NCBI GenBank assembly: GCA_026874595.1 | Contig: CM049309.1 | Coordinates: 22,611,033-22,675,032 of the forward strand | DNA length: 64,000 nucleotides | Direction of reading: 5' to 3' | Source of the DNA: Sipunculus nudus | Lineage: Eukaryota; Annelida; Sipuncula; Golfingiida; Sipunculidae | In this document: positions 1 to 11,314 of the stretch, in pieces | Layout of the letters: each line of letters begins with the position of its first letter | How positions within the stretch are numbered: the first letter of the stretch is position 1 | The notes under the pieces: generated by a model | Database searches by the model: none | The model's input: only the letters and a program-made list of their open reading frames with translations | Told to the model about the DNA's origin: nothing | Translations under genes and position numbers: made by a program

Positions 1-241
1 CCTTAATGCCCGGATCTACATGGTCCGTTTTATCTAACAAATGTACCGTAGAGATATTTGTGTTCCCGTAATGTGCAAATTTTCCTTTAGAAATAATGCG
101 TACTCATATGCCTTTTTACATATGCAGATGTGCCTTCCTTTCTGCTGATCAAATATGGCTGATTAATTTTTTGTGTGCATTATTTGTCTCCTTTAACTTT
201 TAGAAGTACCTTATCTAAAACTTGTAACAATAAGACCTGCT

Positions 242-1693
242 TCAGCTCATATACAGATAAAGTATATAGAAATATGAAATATCCAGACAACGGTTTCTAC
301 CATCCCCCTGATGTACAAGGTACTTGGAATATTTTAATATGACATGAATATTTCTGTATCAAGACCACCAACATGGCTTATTGGAATCTTGGAATCTTCC
401 ATATAACCATACAAATTGATTCTAGATGCTTGTTTTGTTGTTTTATTTGGTAGGCACCTAGACCATGTAGTACTACCATGAGAGAATCAGCAATATAAAA
501 AAAAGAGACCATTAATCATACATTGAAAGATATTGCAAAAGAGCAGAAATCACTATTTTTTTTCTGTTGCTTTTTGTAGATAATATTACATTTGAAATAA
601 ATGTAAACAATTAACCACAAATTTGAATGCAGAAATACATTAAAACTAAGACAAAACAAATGGACTTAGTTTTGTCCTTATAGTGTAGACGGGGATGTAA
701 TTCCGTAGGAATTTGATGCCCAAATTGTGATAATAACTGATTTAGCATAAACAGGATATGAACTAATGGAAAATGTTAGGTAACAAATTTTCAGATCACT
801 CTAACACCGAAAATCCTACATGGCCGCCTTCACCCATTGAAATGATTGAGTGTTGTGAACAAAGAGTACTTGCACGTGTAACAGAACGACGTTTTCCTAG
901 GAATTGAATAGGATAGTGCTTGGTTTCATTTTATTTGCACTTTAGCTGATGAATGAATGCAGGTTATATTTTTCTTATGACCCCTGTGTCCCCAAGGAAT
1001 CCAAGATGGCCACCACTGCAGTCTCAACATAGAGATAATGCTATCATACTGTAATTGTCGCTCTAAACTTAATGATATTGGATCAATTTATACATTTTTT
1101 ATGTGTTCTATCGATTGCAGCTAAATAGGAGTTTTTATGAGCTCTGTGACCTCAGGGGAGCCAACAGGGCGGCCATGGCAATCTGAACATTGACATAAAA
1201 ATAAAACGTAATGATATTAGATAATTGGCTCGATTCATACTTTTTTAATGTGTCCTGTTAATGCAACTAACCAGGAGTTGTCGGAAGTTCACAGAGGGTA
1301 CGCAAGGTCAAAGTCAAATGTTTGCACTGATATTTTAAAGCATAAAAATATCTTGGGCACTACACCGTCATATGTTATGTGATATGGTGATCAAAAGGAA
1401 ACATACCTTATGACATTGATGCTCGTGATCTCTTTTTTTTTATATTGCTGATTCTCTTACAGTAGTACTACATGGTCTAGATGCCTACCATATTACTACA
1501 AAAAAATTAGAATCAATTAGTGTGGTTCTATGGAAGATTCCCATATTCCAAAAGCCTTGAAGGTGGTCTTGATACAGAAATATTCATGTCATAATAAACT
1601 ATTCCGAGTACCTTGTAGAACAGGGGGATCGGTAGAAACCGTTGTCTGGAAATTTTATATTTCTATAAAATTTATCTGAATATGAGCTGAGAC
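242..1693. repeat. Long inverted repeat pair (foldback-like)
   Basis: The segment at about 242-510 reappears in reverse orientation at about 1427-1693. Landmarks shared by the arms are the run around 'gagaatcagcaatata', the 'gtagtacta' block, the 'tgatacagaaatattcatgtc' region and the terminal 'gctcatat'. Arms are roughly 270 bp and diverged; about 900 bp lies between them. The interior has two tandem ~165-bp blocks starting near 'gatggccacc' (1005) and 'ggcggccatgg' (1161). A further direct-oriented, more diverged copy of the arm lies near 2010-2240. This could be a foldback element or MITE cluster. No transposase is visible. Confidence 0.6.
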
Positions 1694-2271
1694 ATTCTGG
1701 TTTTCCTATGCACGCGCATCTTCTGATCGATGCAAACCTGATAGTAATTCCTGATATTAACATCCGTGGTAGTTGTATCTAAATCTTGGGGAGCTTGGTC
1801 CCGATTATCCGACACTAACCTACGGGGTTCTTAAAGGTACATGTTTTTGAATTAGCCATATGGCATTTACATGTACACACTTAACATCTTATACATCAAC
1901 ACCAGTATGACACTTCTTTTGTCATTGCAGCATATTTTACTGTTTTACTCCTTTTTTAATCTTTTTGTGACAATTACAATAACAGCTGACCTATTTCTGC
2001 CCATATTCAGGTAAACTCCAAAGATATTCAGACAAATGTTTCTACTGAAGCTCTTCGAAGTGTACCAGGCTTCTGGAATAGTTACCATGCCATATATTGT
2101 TCCAGTATCAGGATCAACACGGCTGTTTTAATCTTTTTAAATTAACCACACAAATTGATTCCAAAATAGTTGTTTCGCATGAATACTGTTGACGATTAAT
2201 ACCAAGCAATTAATCAGCAGAGAATCAAGAATTTGTGAAATATGTAACACCTACGTCAATTTCATGTTTTA

Positions 2272-2705
2272 TAGGGTCCAATCACCTATCTGACCTTTAT
2301 AAACTAAAGGTAATCCCTTGGAGATGTTATTCAAATAGACCTGAAAACGTTGATATCATGCACACAGGCTGCTCGTATTGTTTATATTAACGTGTTTATA
2401 ATATGTTGGAGCCCGCCAAAATAAAAAAAAACTTCAACAATGGCATCGGAAAGCAAGTTGGAGAGGCGAGAGTTTTGCAAATGGCGCATTTGCAACAAAT
2501 AACCTCCCCATCTATGCCACATACCATGTTAGGTTACATTTTTTCCCATCTTGTCAACATTGCTGTGTTTACAAACATACGTCCTCCACAGACGTTTCAT
2601 AAGAACTTTCCAAAACCAGAATTACATTTAGTTTATTAATATATACACAGAGAAGCCAGAAATCACGAATTCTCTTTCAAAAAGTTAAGTGAATGGGCAC
2701 CTTTT
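2272..2705 (+). repeat. MITE-like dispersed repeat, copy 1
   Basis: About 430 bp that is repeated in the same orientation at 28536-28998. Shared landmarks in order: 'atcacctatctgaccttta', 'ggtaatcccttggag', 'gcccgccaaaataaaa', 'tttgcaaatggcg', 'gtcaacattgctgtgttt', 'agccagaaatcac' and a terminal 'gggcacctttta'. Copy 2 is bounded by short inverted ends (ttaaaggggca at one end, cacctttaa at the other), suggesting a non-autonomous DNA transposon. A 78-codon open frame inside copy 1 is disrupted in copy 2 and is not a gene. Confidence 0.6.
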
Positions 2706-2869
2706 AGGTCCCCTTGAAAAACATATATGACAGTATTTAAGTGTAATCTATTTTTAAAAATCGTCCCTATGATATATTTTTTCTGCCAAGACGGTTATAA
2801 ATACTGTTGACTATTTAAAAACCATATCACATAATATATGACAGCGTAAGTACCCAAGATGTCTAATGT

Positions 2870-3140
2870 TTTTCTAAAGATCGAAGGTTGGTAAATAAGT
2901 TTGACCTTGACCTTGAATACCCTCTCTAACCTTTGGACAGTTCCTGGAGTAGTTGCAGTGACCAGTACACATTCAAAATCTTATAAATCGATCCAATATT
3001 ATTCATTTTGATGCAATAGTTACAATATCAAAGCAATATCTAGATTTTTTTATTATGATGGCGGCCATCTTGGATTTTTTTTTGGGGGGGGGGGGATCAG
3101 GGGGTTGATAAATTTGTTACCTAACTGTTTCTATCAGCTT
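2870..3140 (-). repeat. Inverted copy of the 770-1290 repeat block, with a poly-G run
   Basis: Read on the - strand, this stretch resembles the 770-1320 block: 'ggtaacaaatt' next to 'tggccgcc', then 'atattggatcgattta', 'tgtgt' and 'aaggtcaaggtcaaa'. It closes the complex repeat region that opens near 242. It contains a T9G13-type homopolymer at about 3075-3095. Confidence 0.4.
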
Positions 3141-3419
3141 ACACCTAAATGAAGTGAAAACAAGTGCTATCTTAATTTGAGCATTCAATTCCTCCGGGAC
3201 TGGGATTTTGTTACATGATCGAATACACTATTAAGTGGATACATTTGACCAGCGGTAATGCGTGTCAGGGAGGACAGGTCATTAAGCTCCCCCCTGAGGG
3301 TTACAGATCTGTTAGCAGGACCGCATCACATGGGTGAAAATGGTACAAATCAAATCGCCGTGCCAAAACTGAATAGAGTATAAGAATGTTTGACTAGATT
3401 ATTGTGCTGCAAGTGATAT

Positions 3420-3870
3420 ATTTAATTCCCGAACGGCTGACGCGTTAGTGCTAGTTTAAATTCTTTAGGAATGTCTGATAGCGGCCTAAAGCGAACCCCC
3501 GATTTCATTTTTTTTAAACAATAAGAGAAGTGTAAATACAAGGTCTTCTATAATGTCGTTTGCTTTCTTCAACAATAGTGTTTGAAATATGGAGTCAACT
3601 GTGGGTAAAGGAACCCCAGTGATCCGCTCAGCTGTTCTAACTACCCTCGAAAGACGGTTCCTTTCCTCGACAGTGATACTGCCTCCCCATACAGTGACTC
3701 GCAATTAACGTCAGGACTCCCTGAATTACCGCCCGATAAAACCTTAATAAAATCGGTTTACTAAGCCCGAAATCTTTTAGGTTCCTTAGAAAGAATAAAC
3801 GTTGTTGTGCCTTCTTTACGCAGTAATTAACATTATGGTGTAAGACAAAATATCGATCGTGAAGTCATTA
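3420..3870 (-). pseudogene. 3' remnant of a non-LTR (LINE) reverse transcriptase
   Basis: Three frames on the - strand join into the usual end of a jockey-superfamily-like LINE reverse transcriptase. First comes a KKAQQRLFFLRNLK block (about 3835-3775), then a FYRAVIQGVLT block (about 3755-3710). After a frame change there is an open stretch at 3704-3486 with WGGSITVEERNRLSRVVRTA and a KKANDIIED segment, and after another frame change a SGVRFRPL tail (about 3500-3420). The fixed order of these blocks is typical of the last ~130 residues of such polymerases. Frame breaks show it is dead. The upstream catalytic domain is absent and no poly(A) tail was identified. Clade assignment is tentative. 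Confidence 0.75.
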
Positions 3871-4235
3871 AAAACAATGTGTTGAAACCTAATACTTTTC
3901 CTAATGATTTATTTTTGTATGTTGTATGTTTGTTTTAGACATACAAGAGATTAGAATACATCCCATATTTTTTCTCTATTGCACGGCTTCTACCCTTTGC
4001 CTCAGATTGTTTCTTTTAATGTAATCAATTAATTGTAATCAAATTTAAACACCTGATTTGCTTTGAATTTTGCTTATATGAAATGCCGATGGATTCTTCG
4101 AGCCAAATTTGTTTGACCAAAGGCATATAATCTAATTTTAAATCAGGTAACTATGGCTGTGCGGAAGAAGAAAACTTAAAATAAGGTACAAGATATCAGA
4201 CAGAAGGATATTTAAAGAAAGACAAATAATAGTAC

Positions 4236-4734
4236 CTGTCCCAATCACTATTTGTAATGAGTAGTTCCGGCACGGCTCTGTCATCGTATTTCCAGGGAAG
4301 GTAACATTCGCTCCAACAGTGAAATCTGATGATGCAGGATTCTTAAAGTACAGTCGTTGGCCTGTGCATCCAGAGATTTTTTACAGCTGGTATGATCCCC
4401 AGACCTGGAGTGTAAAATCCAATAAAGTCTCCTTCTCGAATTGTCACTGGCGTGGTAGGAGTGACGTTGTGTATCCCAAGACTAGACACTATGTAGTTGG
4501 TGGTGGTTCCTCGGAGGGTGAAGACTGAGTTATCAGTCGTGGTTTTCCGCCACACCTGCAGACGTATCTCTCCTGTCCTATTTCCGTAGAACTTAAAATG
4601 GTTCATTGGTCGCTCACCTCTGTATAGGGTTGGATCGGATGGGGCCGGTAAGATTATCATAAATCCCGAATAATCTGTGAAGGGACGGTCAATCAGTTCC
4701 GGGCCTACTGACTTCATTTTGGCAGTGCATATAC
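4236..4734 (-). pseudogene. Exon of an unrecognised extracellular domain protein, one-base frameshift
   Basis: On the - strand a good acceptor (CAG before 4734) and donor (CAG|GTACTA after 4236) bound about 499 bp. The frame encodes a beta-rich segment with QVWRKTTTDNSVFTLRGTT, then a REGDFIGFYTPG motif and GIIP. At about 4385 a run of six A shifts the frame; in the next frame the expected continuation appears (SGCTGQRLYFKNPASS, then NVTFPGNTMTEPCRNYS) and runs to the donor. The xxGDxIGFYTPxxxIIP pattern resembles a domain of uncharacterised secreted or membrane proteins in molluscs and lancelets; I cannot name a family. The shift could be a pseudogene lesion, an allele or a homopolymer sequencing error. 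No other exon of this gene was recognised in the window. Confidence 0.55.
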
Positions 4735-4789
4735 CTGGTTTGACATAACAAATTATTAATATTCTTTTTTCTCTTAAAGAGCACATCAA

Positions 4790-7700
4790 GTGTTTGAGGA
4801 AGCAGAATTCCGTTGAACAAATTTCAGATATAAAAGAGATAACTGTTTACTTTTTTAAAGAGTTAGATTTTCTACAGTTTTCGATTTTTTATATTTTTTA
4901 TAATAATAGCCCAAAATGATATTAGATAGATTTTTAAGGTGTTGTGTCATAATAATTGTTGATACAAATACAGACCTCTATAGTCATGCATAATCTATGT
5001 AATTTCAAACATAAACAGGGCGTCGTTCACTGATTATGAAGTTTATACTCTACTCCTTAAATAGCAGGAGCCTCGTCGATGCACATACAACGCGACCAGA
5101 TGGGTCTTTGAAGATTGTACGGTAAATCGCTTTCATTGAGTCTAAAACTAACTCGAGTTATCCTAACGAGTATCATGTGAGTCACTAGTCAGAACAGAAT
5201 GTCTCAGACTTTTTGACTATCATATAAATCACCGACAAGATTTATTGTGATTTCTCTCGCTGGGTTTCGCACAGCAACGAAATATCCCAAAATGCATGTA
5301 TAAATTCCACGCCATCATGCATTATGTGCAAACTACGTTTGTAAACAGAATACATCCGAAAAAGTGTAAATTTAAGTTATAATTTTACATAAATCATTAA
5401 AAAACTAACATTGTCTCACATTTAGACAACGCTTTGTGAGGCAATTTCCTTTTCTAATATATAATTATGTGAATAGAGTCATTTATTTATCTCATAGGCC
5501 ACCCGTGGAACAATTAAGGAAGTAAAGTAATAGGAAGTAAAATGGTCCCTAGAACGTAAGAATTGTTCACTTCATGTGCGTCCAAATATATTCATGGCTT
5601 TCATCCGAGATTAAAATATTATTTCATGAATAAAAACTAACTTAATATATTCTCTTGTATATATCTGGTAACATTTCAGACAGTTCAGGTATCACAGGGA
5701 TAGGGCGCCTTCAAAACGATATGTTTACACCAGGAAAATGTTTCAGTATCCATCGACGGAAATTATTGAATATACCCGATATAGCCCTACATCTATTGCT
5801 TATTTGACTTTTGACTAATTCCTTAACATCACAATTTGTTGACGTATTGTGGGGAAACTAGATTACACCCGTCATAGCTAAGGGTAGTCATCTACAATAT
5901 TTTTAATCAGGTTGCAATTCGAATTTGAACCGAATGCAAACTTGCTTATTGAAGCAGCTATTTAATAAGACCAACCATGTCAAGTAACTCCATGATTATA
6001 CTGTTATTGTTCCTCTTCGGGAGAAAGTATTATAATTATGCCATGGTTCGTTGGTCGGTTTGTCTGTTTTACGCAAAAGGTAATGAATATATTTTATTGA
6101 ACTTTTCAGCAGGGTTAGGGTTACATCATAGCAACATGCCAATACATTATGGAGGTATTCAGGATCATGTTTTGTGTACTCAGAGACTTCTTTTCTATTG
6201 TGACACAGGGCGGTTCCTTTGTCCGAATGTGGGAGCAGAACTTTGACTGGGATCAGGGCCAGAGCTGGCTCTGACATTTTGTGAATATCCCAATGACATT
6301 TTTTGATAAATCTCATTACTTAAGACCAGTGCAGCAGATTGATATCAATATTGCTTGTACGAGGTGAAATACACTGCTTTTACAAAGACCATATCATATT
6401 AAATTTGCAGTCAGCCTCTTGAGACCGTGAATGATGTTAAAGCGTTATATAACTCTGATATGCATATGTTCATACTTAACCAAGCATATTTTAACATTTT
6501 AACGAGTCATATTCAATATTAAAAAAAAAAGGTTGGAGAGTCAGAGGTTACACGAATTACGCATCTTAAAATATCTCCATAATCTCTCTTTTTCTTGTAT
6601 ATTTTTCTACTCAATTTCTTTCGAACAAAAGCCAAATAGTCTCTAGTAAATAAAAAAATACATGTGATTTTAACTGATCATTTTGATACTTTGAGAAAGG
6701 ATTTGCACGTAAAACGAAATAAAGGATGTAAAAGCTTCCTTTCACACAGGTGTTGAGAAATTGCCTTTCTGTCTTCTCGTTAGCCATCTCAAGAACAAAT
6801 CTGGAAACCAATCCAAAAAGAGAATTTCATGAAATAGTCATATGAATATACAAACTATACGTACTCGGGTAACAAACATAGAAATCAAGTACCACTCTGG
6901 AGTTCATGCTACTGACTTTATGTACATGTTGTCATGACACACGGCTGTGTGTAATATCGCTTGATACACTGTCTGATAGGATTCTGGAAGCTGCTAAGTT
7001 TTTCCTGTGTAGGCTGTGTTCCCTCAGTTGTTCACATTAGCAGTGGCTGTTGCATCCGATGCACCGTGGCAATAACACGGCGCCATACCATAATGCGTTA
7101 ACTACTAAAGTAATTAAGTATGGCATAACCCACAAATTGTTGCAAAAATGATTTGTCTAATCCAGTGCTGCTACTCTCGGTGTAAAGGGAAAAAGTATAA
7201 AACCTTAAGAGAAAAAGGTAGAAAATTGTCTGAAAATATGAAAAGTATAAAAAACCAATGCCAAACAGCGCAATATTTTTAACAATGTTTTTTCATTCGA
7301 TACTTCTAAACAAGCTTGAGGTATGAAAGTTATATACAAATATATTCCCGTATTCCATAAATAAAGTGATTTTATAAAAATGGCAAAATCTCAGAAAGAA
7401 AATTGATTCTATTCGAATGCCACTCTTATGAATTATTGAAAGAGCATGCTTACTGCACTTTATTGGTTCAGGTAAGCAGCCTTTAATCACGAACTGATGA
7501 TTTAAAAAAAAAAGTATTTGGAGTTGGTAGCAAACAGACCACCTAAGATAAAGACACTCGTCAGGGCACTCAGCTCAGGCCTTTATAATTATTCTTATAT
7601 TTATATGAAATGCCTATTGTATCTGTGTATGATTTTATTTTATTTTTTTTGAGACCGTGAAATGACAACAATCATGATAGTGTCTGTGTCAGCTGTGGGT

Positions 7701-7900
7701 TAATCTAGTGCTCCGAAACTTGGCGTTTTTCTTCAGTTCTTGAAGACTTCTGCATCTATTCTATTTTTGATTTATAAATTCCTTTAGTTTGAGACTGCTA
7801 ACATTTTGATCCTTTAGTTTGAGACTGCTAACATTTTGATACTATCATATTTCAACTGTAGTTTCATCTAGTGCTAAACCTTGTTTTGTTTGCTAGAGCC
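4790..7900. other. No recognisable gene
   Basis: AT-rich sequence with scattered short open frames on both strands (for example 5977-6316 and 6611-6811). None shows a family motif, splice-consistent neighbours or strand-specific codon bias. A short tandem duplication of about 29 bp ('tttagtttgagactgctaac...') sits at about 7783-7840. Confidence 0.5.
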
Positions 7901-7904
7901 CTGC

Positions 7905-8400
7905 TTGAATAAGCGGATTATCGCCCTGTCTGTCCGTCTGTCCGACAGTCCAGAAATTCGTTTCCGGATGATAACTCTATCCGGATTGACATATTGATTT
8001 CAGACTTGACTTAAATATGGCCTAGCAACAAAGCAAGAACCCTGCTGACATTGGAGTCATGACTTCAAAAATCAGAGTCACAGGACCCACTTCTTTAAAA
8101 AGATTGTGGATGCATTTTAAGCCAAACCTTTGACCTCCAAACCTACTTTATTGTATATAAGGGTGACCTGCCAAGGTGGGAGAAACCCTATCGATTTAGG
8201 GGTAACAAGGTCAAGGTCACAGGGACCATCTGCTTACAAATTTGGTCATATATGGGGAAAAAACCCTATTAATAGCTTATGGACTCCATTATGTATATAT
8301 TTTTAATCCCCCTTCATAGGAGGGATGACTACTAAACAGTCCGCCAGACCGTCCATCCCGACCCTTGCCATATAGCTCTAAAACCCCTGCGGATTTCTTT
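7905..8400. repeat. Dispersed repeat with 'ggtcaaggtcac' blocks
   Basis: Begins near 'gagccctgcttgaataagcgg' with the 'gtctgtccgtctgtccg' run that opens several repeats in this window, and continues with 'aaggtcaaggtcacaggg' blocks shared with 14460-15030 and 43640-44640. A second 'cccccttcataggaggg' head follows near 8310. Probably fragments of non-autonomous elements. Confidence 0.45.
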
Positions 8401-8879
8401 CCGGCCATAGTTCCGTTTTGCCTTTAAACCTGAATAATTCAATGAATGAGAGAGCTGAAGCCACCAAATCATATACACAGATTTCTTAGAGCAAGAGGAA
8501 TAAAAAGAATGGAATAGAATCGTTTTAAAATGTTGTTTTAAAATGTCTTTGAATTTTGCCGATCACCAAATTCTGTATTATTATAGTACCATATTTTGTG
8601 CAAATCTGCTATCTTTTTACTTGTGACCTGCTACAAAGATTATAACAATGTAAAACAATCATCATGTTACTGCTATTGGATTTTTTACTAGCAGTTGTCA
8701 CCACCTGTTGGCGTGTACTCTTTGTGAGACAAAATATTTTTTCTGGCAATGTCAACTATATCTTTCATATACTTGGTCACATATATCCTGCAGCATGAGA
8801 AATAAAATGCATGTGACTTAAATATGCATTTTAACAGAAATACTGTGGTTTTGATACGGTAGACAAATCTCATGAGCGC

Positions 8880-9675
8880 GATAACTCAAGAAGGGTTTGA
8901 CTAATTTTGTTTTCAAATTTTGCATGCGCATAGATATAAGCCAGAGGACGAAGCTTATTTAAAATGGGGTCATGGTCCTTACTATTACAGTGACCATGAC
9001 CTTTAATAAGTCAATTGAGCCCATTTCTTCATATAATCATCCGTATCTCAGGAGTGGTTCATTAGATTTGCTCCATTTTTATTTTTGCGGAATGCTCTTG
9101 AATAGCTTTTTCATGTACTGAACTCTAGTTAAGCTACCTATAATTATTTTTCATTTCGCGTCTGTTTAAGGTTAAATGTTTCACAGATATATCAGGAATG
9201 CTGTAATCTATCGGCTGACATTTTGAACAGTCATTTCTCGTGGATAGATTTATCGCGTACATAAGACAGGTGGCGCCACTGGTAATCGTTTTGCTGCTTC
9301 AAAGAGCCAACAATATCTCAGAAGTGGTTCAACAGATTTTGATCTATAAATGGAAAACTCATAGATAATGTTATCATTTACTGAACTCTGGAGGCGCCAC
9401 CTATAATTGTTTTTTTCCGTTACGCCGTATACGCATATATTTTAGGAAAATATCACACAGATCTCGGAAATGCTTAAAGCTATTAGCCTGAAGCTTTGCA
9501 CAGCCATAGTTCATGGACAGACGTTACGCTTATATAAGACAGGTAGCACCTCTAATAACGGTTTTGCTACTACAAAATATTACCCACATCACAGCAGTCA
9601 TTCAGCGGATTTGACCCATTTTTGTTTCCATGGAAAGCTCTTGGATGGCTTTTTCTTGTACTTGCACCATCTATA
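8880..9675 (+). repeat. ~268-bp tandem repeat array (left of the DIRS insertion)
   Basis: The phrase 'tatctcaggagtggttca' at about 9048 recurs as 'tatctcagaagtggttca' at about 9314 and in diverged form near 9586, giving a period of about 266-272 bp. Each unit also carries 'ggcgccac...taat', 'tatattttagg' and 'gctattagcctgaa'-like blocks. The array is interrupted at 9675 by the DIRS-like element and resumes at 13930. Confidence 0.65.
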
Positions 9676-9787
9676 ATTCCAAAATTAAACGAGACTTACC
9701 AGTTGAAGTTTGATGAGAATTCTGTCGATCCTTGAGTCTGCAGAGATCACGTGAGAGAGCGCAAGTCCACTGTTCCCATGAGGCAAT
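9675..9787 (-). repeat. DIRS right terminal repeat
   Basis: 9742-9787 is the exact inverse of 13859-13904. 9675-9741 is the right-end extension and pairs with the internal complementary region at about 9845-9911. On the single strand, 9675-9753 and 9833-9911 form a 79-bp near-perfect hairpin around a 79-nt spacer. Confidence 0.85.
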
Positions 9788-9832
9788 CCTCAGGGATTGG
9801 AGAGCTGTCCTGCTGTGATCACGCAGGGAGGG

Positions 9833-9948
9833 CACGTGATCTCTGCAGACTCAAGGATCGAAAGAATTCTCATCAAACTTCAACTGGTCAGTCTCGTTTA
9901 ATTTTGGAATTCTGTCTCACCTCTCGTCTTGCGAGAGTTCACGTGAGA
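9833..9948 (-). repeat. DIRS internal complementary region (ICR)
   Basis: The first 79 bases complement the right terminus and the last 40 complement the left terminus. The two matches overlap by three bases (9909-9911, 'att'). In the established DIRS model this region templates joining of the two cDNA ends into a circle, which the recombinase then integrates. Position between the recombinase gene and the right ITR is canonical. Confidence 0.85.
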
Positions 9949-9972
9949 GTTTTAGAGTGCATGTGTATCAAT

Positions 9973-10924
9973 TTAAATTACTAGGACAGTCACAGTTTTA
10001 TTATAATATTTTGTGAACGTTGATTGAGACGCCCAGCCAGCTGTTTTAAATATAATATCAAGAGCCACGTTATTTTTGTTTGCTGCTGACGTAGTAGCCG
10101 CAGCTCTTGTGCTGTGTGGTGTAAAGATGGTCATGTCTATGTCTGCTTCTCTGAGTGCATCTTTGAGCCATCTAGAAATAGTGTCTCTAGAAACACCACT
10201 ATGGTGTCCATTAAGTTTAATGAACAGTTTTTTTCTCATTTCCTCTTAGAGTTTTAGTCCTTTCTATGTATTCTTTTATCAATGTCACTATATACAGTCT
10301 TCTGTCTAGTGCATATGCTTTTAATGTAATTTCAGACTGGTGATTTCTTGGTGAAGACTGTTTTACCAGGTCCCCCATGCGAATTTTGACATGTGATGAG
10401 GAGACGGTTAGATTGTCCAGAAAAATAAGGTGTAAGAACTGGCCTCTCTGTCCCGTCAGTAATGCTAGGAGTGTCAGCAATTTATATGAAAGTTGTTTAA
10501 GAGTGAGTGATTTTACTCGACCCATTTTTCTCATGTTATTTAACACAACTTCTGTATCCCATGTGACACAAGTTTTCGGAATAGCAGGCCGTAATTGAAA
10601 TACCCTCTTTATAAATCTGGTAACCATGGGATGACTTCCGAAAGACACTCCCTCAGGCAGTTGCAGTACAGCTGATAGTGCAGACCTCGCTGTGTTAATT
10701 GCACTGTAGCCCAATTTCTGGTCATTAAGTAAAGTAAAAAAATCTATTGCCTTCCCAATAAGTGGACAAAGTGGATCCAAGTCCTTTTCAATACAGTACC
10801 GTTCCCATCTCTGTAGGTATGTTTGGTACTGCTTGTTTGTGGTTTTACGCCAGGACTGGAGTATTATTTCTGTTGTTCTTTCAGAAAATTTGTGTTTCTC
10901 AAGGGATTTCCTGATAAGTGGCAT
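9973..10924 (-). pseudogene. DIRS tyrosine recombinase, one frameshift
   Basis: Role in a live element: integrates the circular cDNA. The N-terminal SAM-like half (10924-10217) includes KTTNKQYQTYLQRWERYC and the first catalytic Arg region TGQRGQ. The frame then breaks at an A-run near 10230 and resumes in 10239-9973 with SRDTISRWLKDALREA, the HxxR box (TPHSTRAA) and a terminal TFTKYYNK with the nucleophile Tyr. All recognisable catalytic residues (R, H-x-x-R, Y) are still encoded, so one indel appears to be the main lesion. It is the last gene of the element, next to the ICR. Confidence 0.88.
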
Positions 10925-10985
10925 GCTAACAGTCTCATCTTTGTCAGTCTGTATGTTCTCCCTTTGTCCTGTGGGAGCCTTAGTG

Positions 10986-11216
10986 CTATTCGACTGGGAG
11001 GGGGATTCTCGGGTTGTCTATCAGCATGCGCATTGCTCTGGGGAACCAGGGCTGAGTTGTCCACCATGGTAATATGACCACTCCGGTTGCATGTTCTTGT
11101 CTGATTTTCTTGAGCACTTGGGTCAGTATGCTAAATAGTGGGAGGCATGAAACATATATGAGGACCATTTTACAGAAAAAGTATCTACTGCTAAAGCTTC
11201 TGGTTCTGGCTTCCAT
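10986..11216 (-). pseudogene. DIRS linker between RNase H and recombinase
   Basis: Contains KKIRQEHATGVVILPWWTTQ, the conserved 'PWWTTQPWFP' block that in DIRS and related pol proteins follows RNase H. It is separated from the RNase H part by a stretch with stops (about 11217-11314) and leads in another frame into a linker before the recombinase. No DAM-like methyltransferase domain, present in some DIRS elements, was seen. Confidence 0.75.
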
Positions 11217-11314
11217 GAGATGTCAGGTTTGATTTGATAATTTACTCTTGATGCAAACAAATCTATGTCTAACCTACCCCAGATGTCTAAAAGTTTGGTA
11301 AAAATATCTGTGTC

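Noticed and set aside
2403-2639. 78-codon frame starting MLEPAK
   Set aside because: Lies inside a MITE-like repeat; the second copy at 28.7 kb has the frame broken.
4319-4528. 69-codon frame on the + strand
   Set aside because: Shadow of the - strand extracellular-domain exon, which has splice sites and a conserved pattern.
5977-6316. Overlapping 89- and 106-codon frames on opposite strands
   Set aside because: No motif, no splice partners and no coding bias could be seen; probably chance.
10823-11077. Two overlapping + strand frames with hydrophobic stretches
   Set aside because: Antisense to the DIRS linker/recombinase coding region; no independent motif.
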